From: Phoronis pallida
Lineage: Eukaryota; Phoronida; Phoronidae
Assembly (NCBI GenBank): GCA_028565715.1
Contig: JAOXYC010178691.1
Location: forward strand, 1 to 12,960
DNA length: 12,960 bases
Direction: 5' to 3'
A program made the position numbers and the translations under genes. Position 1 is the first letter of the stretch. The number at the start of each line of letters is the position of its first letter. The notes under the pieces are model-generated. The model saw nothing but the letters and a program-made list of their open reading frames with translations. It made no database searches and had not been told where the DNA came from. Positions 6,909 to 12,960 of this stretch are shown piece by piece.

Positions 6909-8700
6909 TTTTTTCTGTCTTTTCAAATTGATCACTTCGATTTAAATTAAGAAAAACAAATCTCACTGAATACGACAAAATTGTCTCTTGTTGTTGTTTT
7001 TTTTTTGAGAGAGAAATGTGACTTTTGAAAAGACCTTGTCCCGATCGTGCAGCTGTAACTGAAAACCAAAATATCTTTTTGTGTGAATCCATAGAAAAAT
7101 CCTTATAAAGTGTACACGTAATGTTTGAGTTATTCAAAACCTTTCGAGGCATTTGGTTTCACTGAAGAAATCATCGAATGACTGGTATTAGTTTTCCATA
7201 TAAATGAAATCGTACAATGAGCATTTCATTTTCTTCGTTCACAGAGTATTCATTTTATATGAAAGAGTCTTATAAGTGTCCTAGGGGTATAATTTTATGT
7301 TTTCACTCCACTCGAATAGACTCATCTCAAATATCACGACATTTCTTTAGAAAGGGTCACTTAGATTACCTCGGAACTAGTGCACCGAGATGTGCGTATA
7401 TGACTGATGACTGTGTTTTTGTAATCCCACCAGTCACATGAAAAATAGACGAAGTAGAATAAATGATATTGAATCAAAACACCACACACGGAGGACAGTT
7501 ATTCAAAAGAACCCCCAACTGAGACAGTGATGACTGAATTTGAGTAGTCTTTACATATTTTTCTGCTAAATTCGAGACAGATTTTTTTTGCAAAATTTAG
7601 CCCCAATTATCTGTTTATTGATGAATACTCGCATGAATAAACCATATTTGCATAAATGATTGAAAAAATATCGATTGGTACGATTAAAAACAGCAAATAA
7701 ATAAACGGGCCAACACCTTTCAACTGCTTCAAATTTTGAAAAAAAAAACAGTTGTATTTATGTATTTTCATTGATCTGTTGCAGAGACATTGGGAATACA
7801 CTATACATATTTCGCCCGCTTCTAACTGGGCTTAATTGTGAAATATATGACCAGGAAAAAAATCGAGAATAAAACTTTGGTGGTCCCATTATATGCGCGT
7901 CCGGTGTTCCTGAATGATCGTCAAACATTGGTAAAGAAGAGAAAACGGTCGGTGGTATTTTATAAACACGCAATCAAGATATTAAATATACAGCACACTC
8001 GTCATCATTACAGGCTTATATAAGTTCCATAGATATTCTATTCTTGGTACAATTATTAATTGTAGAACATAAAATCGATGCAAATTAACGTAACCTACAC
8101 ACTAATTGGAGTATCATTACGTAACACTGCCAGGGCAACCGAGAATAAACCACGGTCACATCCTGCTAATCGGGAAAAAACTAAAGCAACCGTGATATCA
8201 ATATAATCTGAAAATAAAAATATTTTGCATAGCTTCTGCCAAAAATAACAATAAAGGGCATCGTAAAATAACAATGTATACCTTCAACATGATTATATGG
8301 CCATTGAGTACATAAAAAGAACTGGGAACTTTGAAGAATAAAACGCTTTTGTTATTTCATATTGTTCAAACTTTCTTGACCCTTGAGTAACATGTAAACT
8401 GAGAATAGTCAGCTTTCGCGTCAAATGAGAATGGCATTTTTATTTGATTGTAAAGTATCGTGCCAGTACTTTTACAAGGTTTGAATAAATATTTTACGTT
8501 AACTTTCCGGTCATTGTGCAGTACTTTAAAAATCGATCTTATTTTATTCTTGGCTTAAGATTGATCCTCCACCTATCCTGTATATAATCTCGCCGATTTT
8601 CTATTAATATTTAACCATTCAGCCTGTGTGTTAACAATCGTGGCGATCATGTTTTAATTAACTCATCTATCCACCCCTTCGTGATGACTTTTGAGATCTA
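6909..8700. other. Intergenic DNA, nothing supported
   Basis: The stretch is AT-rich. Open frames of 60-90 codons on both strands lack start context, splice sites or protein-like composition, and I call none of them genes. No clear repeats were seen. Confidence 0.5.
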
Positions 8701-8920
8701 AGGTCAAGACCCGTTGAAAAATCCCATGTGTGCCCTGTCCGAATCTGATTTTTTTCCCGGCGGGCTACCCGCTTTTTGTTTTTTCACGTTTGTTAACCGC
8801 GCGGGGAAATTTTACCTTATATCTACGACGATCTGTCATGGTCAGTTAAAAGTCTCAAAACTGAATAATAGGGCATATGGAGTTTTTTTGCAGAAGAGTT
8901 GATCCGAGTCGCTTTTTTAA
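8700..8920. other. Short GC-richer patch of unknown origin
   Basis: It contains CCCGGCGGGCTACCCGC and AACCGCGCGGGG, out of keeping with the flanks. A 62-codon frame spans it without support. It could be a transposon fragment. Confidence 0.3.
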
Positions 8921-9267
8921 ACCCGACTGGCAAATACATCCTCCAACATATGATTTTAAATGGCATTTGCAGTACTGCATTCTCAATTTGAGCGAATTGA
9001 ATTTTTTGAATTGAAAAATCATTTATTCATATAAATCATTATCTACAATATTGCAAAAATAAATAGGAGACTATCCGAAGGTTACCGCTGAATGCCGAGT
9101 GCCACCTTTGCAATTAAAATCAAAATATAAGCTATAAAAGCGAATTTCCAGAAATTAGTTAAAGTAACACAACAGGTTTCAGGCTGTTCCAGGGTTTAGA
9201 AACACAATTTTGGAGTTCTATTGGGTCAGAAATGAAGTTATGAACTTTGAGTTGAGACAAACATCTC
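8921..9267. other. Intergenic DNA, nothing seen
   Basis: This is AT-rich sequence without a supportable gene, repeat or signal. Confidence 0.5.
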
Positions 9268-9416
9268 GAAAATCCCTCGTATATTTGTGATGTAATGCCA
9301 ACCACTGCAGATTGTTATTCGTGCTGCAGCACGAATAACAATCGAGCCGTCCGAATGACAGGCACGAACAAGGAATCGGCGGTTTGGCATTAAATCACTA
9401 AAACAAGACGGATTTC
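9268..9416. mobile_element. Foldback (MITE-like) element with degenerate inverted ends
   Basis: The inner ends GTGATGTAATGCCAACC (9287-9303) and GGTTTGGCATTAAATCAC (9381-9398) are inverted copies with one substitution and one extra base. Weaker matching extends outward to GAAAATCC at 9268 and GGATTTC at 9410-9416. The inside holds the 34-bp palindrome at 9310-9343. It also holds a degenerate copy of the palindrome's right arm at about 9360-9380 (CAGGCACGAACAAGGAATC). There is no coding capacity. The layout fits a non-autonomous DNA transposon or foldback element, but the target duplication and family were not determined, so the outer limits are approximate. Confidence 0.6.
9310..9343. repeat. 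Perfect 34-bp palindrome with no spacer
   Basis: GATTGTTATTCGTGCTG (9310-9326) is followed directly by its exact reverse complement (9327-9343). The centre is CTGCAG. Symmetry stops at both edges (A at 9309, G at 9344). Confidence 0.95.
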
Positions 9417-10026
9417 TTCATAGTGTATTAGTTTCTCTACTCAAAGGTCATATCATCAAAGAATGCAATCCTGACCCACCAAAACCCCCAAAATGTGTAT
9501 TTAGACCTCAGCGGCCGAAAATGTATCTTTAATTAAATTATTTTTCTATTCTTGTTTTTATAGCACAATTACATTTTTTCACTTTATGCTATGAAGGTAA
9601 ATATTGATGTTCCACTTGTTCCGAATTTTTCGGTCTTTTCAATATTTTACAAAAATAATCATATTTGTATAAAATATGTTGTTTACTGGAAAGAGACAGA
9701 ACTAATTTTTTCTAAAATAAATAGTGAGTGACTGGGATTACGGTCAGCATGAGTAGTCCCTTCATAAATTTTTTATCTTGAATCTACAGCGACATCTATT
9801 GACAAAATAAAACTTGGGCTTGACAAACATTACAAATTTAAACTGCAAATAATTTATACAAAAAATTCTATTTTGAAACAACAACATCACAGTTTTTGTT
9901 TTATAATATTATTTTTAACATAAAAACATTATTTGTATTATAATTTTAGTGTAAAAATTTAACAAATAATAGAATATTGTATGCACATTCCTTTCGCCGG
10001 CTACCTAACCAATTCCTGTTCCGTAG
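9417..10026. other. AT-rich intergenic DNA
   Basis: No supportable gene was found. 9530-9980 is especially AT-rich. It ends in the pyrimidine-bearing run before the candidate acceptor at 10025-10026. Confidence 0.45.
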
Positions 10027-10162
10027 GCCATATTTGAAGTTGTGGCAGGCAGTTCTTTGCGAGAAAGTTGTTGTTTTTAAGCTGGTAGGAACTGAAATTA
10101 ATAATCAAAATTCGGTAGAAGTGTGTCACGATTTAATTTCACCACTGAAGGATAGTTTGCAG
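10027..10162 (+). CDS. Weak candidate internal exon, unidentified
   Basis: A plausible acceptor (AATTCCTGTTCCGTAG, AG at 10025-10026) opens 136 bp. The frame reads PYLKLWQAVLCEKVVVF through VCHDLISPLKDSLQ and closes at CAG with a GTTTGT donor at 10163-10164 (phase 0). The translation has a protein-like mix: a beta-strand-like hydrophobic run, then an amphipathic helix. The frame stays open upstream to about 9977 without an ATG, so an earlier exon would be needed and none was found. Downstream, an acceptor at 10276-10277 would add about 19 codons to a TGA at 10335-10337, and one near 10361 would add four codons to a TGA. The product is unrecognised, and it could be a chance frame or a pseudogene fragment. 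Confidence 0.22.
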
Positions 10163-10571
10163 GTTTGTATAAGTTGATTTTCTCATCGTTGAGTCAGTAT
10201 GCCCCTCTCTGTTTTCACCTGGTAAAACTCCTCAAAATTATTTTTGCATTTCGCTGCCCTTTGACACTCATTTACAGTGGACTGTACCGACTATGGGCGA
10301 CAGCTTGTCATGTTTTTGTGTTAACACTACTGTTTGACAGTGTTGATGTATTTGTGCAGGGCCCTAAGAGATGAAACACGCTACCAATCCACCTGGCCAC
10401 TCTCCCTGCGAAACTAGTGCAGTGGGCTGGAAATGCCAGGAAATGGGAATTTCTAAGTTCATAAGTTGGTTCCACACCTTTTATAGTTTGACAGTGAGTG
10501 GGCCTTTGGAGTTTAGCAGTTGAGGGAGATAGAGTCAGTCAATCTTACAAAATATGTTTTACTAAAATTGC
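10163..10571. other. Non-coding stretch before the TA-flanked element
   Basis: It contains possible terminal exon pieces of the weak candidate to its left and an 11-bp direct repeat, GTTTGACAGTG, near 10332 and again near 10487. Nothing else is supported. Confidence 0.4.
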
Positions 10572-10573
10572 TA

Positions 10574-11022
10574 CGGTATTTTCTCACCATTTTGGGACAC
10601 CTCAAAATTAATTGATTTTGTAGTGAACCTACGGGTTACTGCGGACCTCAGTTGTTAGAGCGTCGGCCTTGCACTTCCAGGGGTGCGGGTTGGAGACCGA
10701 CTGGAGACGGATATTTTTCATGTGCGGTTCTCATCAGTTTGGGAAATGTGACTTCTTGTCCCAAAATCATGAGTAACCCTCTTCAGGGTGCCTCAATTTG
10801 ATGATCATCACAAAATTCCAGTAACTCAATGACACTCAATTATTAGCGCATTGACTTCCTAACAGGCACATGCGCAATTGATAGTGAAAAGTTGAGCTTG
10901 TCTAAAAAATGGTGAATAGACAAAATATCTTGTCCCAATTTCATGAGTTCAAAAAAACAATTTGATAAATATTTTTCGGTGTCACAATATGGTGGGTGTC
11001 GCAAAATGGCAAGAAAGTACGG
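10574..11022. mobile_element. 449-bp TA-flanked element with terminal inverted repeats (Tc1/mariner-type MITE)
   Basis: The left end (10574-10601, CGGTATTTTCTCACC then ATTTTGGGACACC) and the right end (10995-11022) are inverted copies matching at 23 of 28 positions. Each is bordered by TA (10572-10573 and 11023-11024), as expected where Tc1/mariner-superfamily elements duplicate a TA target. It carries no transposase, so it would be non-autonomous. Inside the right end, part of the terminal sequence is repeated once (from about 10979). The interior holds the tRNA-like block (10633-10700). CTTGTCCCAAAATCATGAGT (near 10755) recurs with two changes near 10929. The family name is unknown. Confidence 0.75.
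10633..10740 (+). mobile_element. Degenerate tRNA-derived SINE head inside the TA-flanked element
   Basis: CCTCAGTTGTTAGAGCG (10646-10662) matches the D-arm of many tRNAs. GACCTCAGTTG (10644-10654) is an A box with two mismatches, and GGTTGGAGACC (10688-10698) is a B box with two mismatches, at normal tRNA spacing. A TTGCAC word sits where an anticodon loop (TGC) would be, but its stem does not pair. It is therefore a decayed tRNA-like Pol III promoter, typical of a SINE, not a working tRNA. No target duplication or poly(A) tail was found. An 8-bp inverted repeat, GGGTTACT (10633-10640) and AGTAACCC (10772-10779), frames the block. Confidence 0.6.
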
Positions 11023-11024
11023 TA

Positions 11025-12820
11025 CTAGATTCTAGGCCTACTTGATCTGTATCAGAAGATCACTACACTAATTTCCTTGGGTGTTACGTAATCCAGATAT
11101 GAATATTCAAGAAACCTGTCACTTCAAACAAAACAGTTGAATACAAATCCAGTCTCAAGCATCTCTCTTGGGTGGTTTTCAAATTGTAGCATAAATAATT
11201 AGACAGATAATTAAATCATACATCATTCTCATTGTCTCGAATCTTAAACTCTAGAACAGATGCCATTGTCATTATTAATCAAATGAATAATACACTCAAT
11301 CTCATTGATTGCATATATTTTTAAAGGCAAGTGCATTTGGTTCTTATATCAGATCAGAACTGTGGTTTCAATCTTTCTGTGTTGTTTATCTCAACCACTG
11401 ATAATTTCTAATGGTACACTATTGGTATGCTAATTGGTCTGTGTTTAAGTGGGTTGTGGAATTATTTGCCATAAAATGATGGGAACATTGCTGTGCTTGT
11501 GTTGCACTTTTGACTGAATTTGGGTCTCTTCAGCACTGTAGTGGAAATGTACTTAGAAGCAATTCAGTAAGTAAAATTTAATTGAAACTTTTCGTAGGAC
11601 ATGCAGCTGAAATCTTCTGTAATTTCAGTAATTCGGTATGTCTTCAAAGATCCATTTTTCGAACAATTTCATTTTTTGAAAGTGGAATTCAAAAGCGTTA
11701 AGAAACCAGGAAGGATTGGTGGCTATGGTATGGGATCTAATTGAAAGTTGTGTATTCCATAATTCAATAATTGCCAAGCTTGAATTACTTGTCTTGATTT
11801 AAAACATATGAGATTTAGTAATGTTTATTAAGCTAGATGTAGATTTCATGATATGTTAGTTTCAGATTGAACATGACTCCATTATAGAGATATGCAGTTA
11901 CCTGGATACATAATCAAACACTAGAAATACACTAAATGTTTTTTTTGAGATCGGCTCTGATCATAGAACTTGATCAGTAATTTGTATCGTGATAATTTAT
12001 TACGTATGACTTTTAATCTGAGCCACTCGTGTTAAATTTTATAAAATCACGTTGGCAACAAAACAGTTAGGCCTACATTAGATAATAATTTTTCAAACAA
12101 GATTTTCATAGGTTTCCAAGGTCAGATGTAGAATCAATTTCAAATTGTAGAAACACCTCAAATCATCGGTAAATCAGTTTTGTACTAACACATCTATAAA
12201 ATATCAACATGCACTATGCAAGTAAACAGGTCTTCTTTTTTTGATAAAATCAGAACGCGCTTATACATAAATGGTTTGAGCCATCTCAGGTGGACATAAT
12301 CCCAACCCAGTTTTTTTAGCGAGTATCCAATGATAAGCCCTGGAGCTTATACCTAAGTGTGCTCGGTGCATTCATAAAACCCTCAAAAGACTCATTTGTA
12401 AATATTTCATGGACATTTTTCAGGTTAATGAAATAGTTGATGTGAACTCATAAATAAATTATAATCTTACTGATGACCTGAACTGACTAACTGGTTCCTA
12501 CTGCCAGCCTGTTGTTAAATCACTGTGAAGATGAGACCATCCATATTATTATATGTGTCAGTCAGATAACAATGATTCATATTTCTAGTCATCAGTTGGT
12601 TATAATATGTTGTCCTTACTCATAAATCTGCTCTCTAGGGCATTACAATCACAGCTTGTGTATCCTTGTCGATTTATTGAGATGGATACTTTTGAGGGTA
12701 GACTTTTAGCACTTTACAGAAGTAGGTTATGACTATGAGGCAATTTCTAACTGTATTATTAAAGTTTTAAAATGATAGCACGTTATGTTCAGCTGCTATT
12801 AAACAAGCCACATAGACATA
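11025..12820. other. Intergenic or intronic AT-rich DNA, nothing supported
   Basis: About 1.8 kb without a supportable exon, tRNA or clear repeat. There are only tiny hairpins, such as ATAAGC/GCTTAT near 12332-12350. It could be intron or flank of a gene beyond the window. Confidence 0.5.
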
Positions 12821-12824
12821 GACC

Positions 12825-12960
12825 CTCTTGCGCAGTATATCGACTCTCGCGTATTTCCTTCTACAATCACCAACGAAAATCTCGGCTCGCGAACCCTTAT
12901 TCCCTTCCCTCACCACTTTTGAGCAATTATGCCAGCGGGCGCACATTATTCTTCACTCGC
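12825..12960. promoter_or_regulatory. CpG-rich edge, possible promoter of a gene outside the window
   Basis: About eleven CpGs fall in 136 bp (for example CTTGCGCAG, CTCTCGCG, CGGCTCGCGAAC, GCGGGCGCAC), where the preceding 1.8 kb has few. A TGCGCA-like site is at 12829-12835. The jump in CpG and G+C is what an unmethylated promoter or first-exon edge looks like in an otherwise methylated genome. Direction cannot be decided. Confidence 0.35.

Noticed and set aside
6880-7973. Open frames of 64-90 codons on both strands (6880-7152, 7217-7441, 7607-7801, 7758-7973)
   Set aside because: Length is within chance expectation. Composition follows base content (Lys, Phe, Ser, Ile) and none has supporting signals.
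8758-8782. GC-rich stem followed by a T-run resembling a rho-independent terminator
   Set aside because: The context is animal nuclear DNA, where such a terminator has no role. The stem is only about five pairs.
8714-8902. 62-codon frame across the GC-richer patch
   Set aside because: There is no in-frame ATG context or splice support. It begins at a non-ATG codon.
10637-10710. Functional tRNA-Ala (TGC) gene
   Set aside because: The A and B boxes each have two mismatches and the anticodon and acceptor stems do not pair. It is better read as a decayed SINE head.

Overview
This is AT-rich (about one third G+C by eye), intron-bearing animal nuclear DNA. Genes are sparse, coding blocks are bounded by GT/AG splice sites, and non-autonomous transposon-like relics lie between them. 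The species cannot be read from the sequence. The style, including repeated AGGCCTA-type words (near 3838, 11034 and 12069), would fit a marine invertebrate deuterostome such as a hemichordate or echinoderm, but that is inference only. No prokaryotic operon, CRISPR array, rRNA or intact tRNA gene is seen.

Left part (1-3730): two genes stand head to head. On the minus strand, three exons join cleanly in phase 0: exon 1 at 1257-1358 with the start codon, exon 2 at 589-711, and exon 3 from 149 to the window edge. They give the N-terminal 110-124 residues of a protein I do not recognise. On the plus strand, a long coding exon with its ATG at 2213 and stop at 3728-3730 encodes a 505-residue basic, polar, mostly disordered protein with a Cys cluster, Lys/Arg runs and predicted helices, also unrecognised. 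The roughly 850 bp between the two start codons hold a YY1-like ATGGCGG site, a pair of TGCGCA half-sites and a CpG cluster, and look like a shared or paired promoter.

Middle (3731-9267): this is mostly non-coding. It holds a strong hairpin in the probable 3' UTR (3971-4011), an imperfect tandem duplication (5071-5371), a weak candidate first exon of a membrane protein (5758-5955), a CCAAT/TATA/initiator arrangement (6339-6422) and a 96-bp foldback around a tRNA T-arm-like sequence (6813-6908).

Right part (9268-12960): there is a foldback element with a perfect 34-bp palindrome at its heart (9268-9416) and a weak candidate plus-strand exon (10027-10162). A 449-bp TA-flanked element has 28-bp terminal inverted repeats of Tc1/mariner type and contains a degenerate tRNA-derived Pol III promoter (10574-11022). 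The last ~135 bp are markedly CpG-rich and may be the edge of a promoter for a gene outside the window.

I find no convincing new multi-gene system. The items most worth following are the unidentified divergent gene pair and the three different foldback structures.
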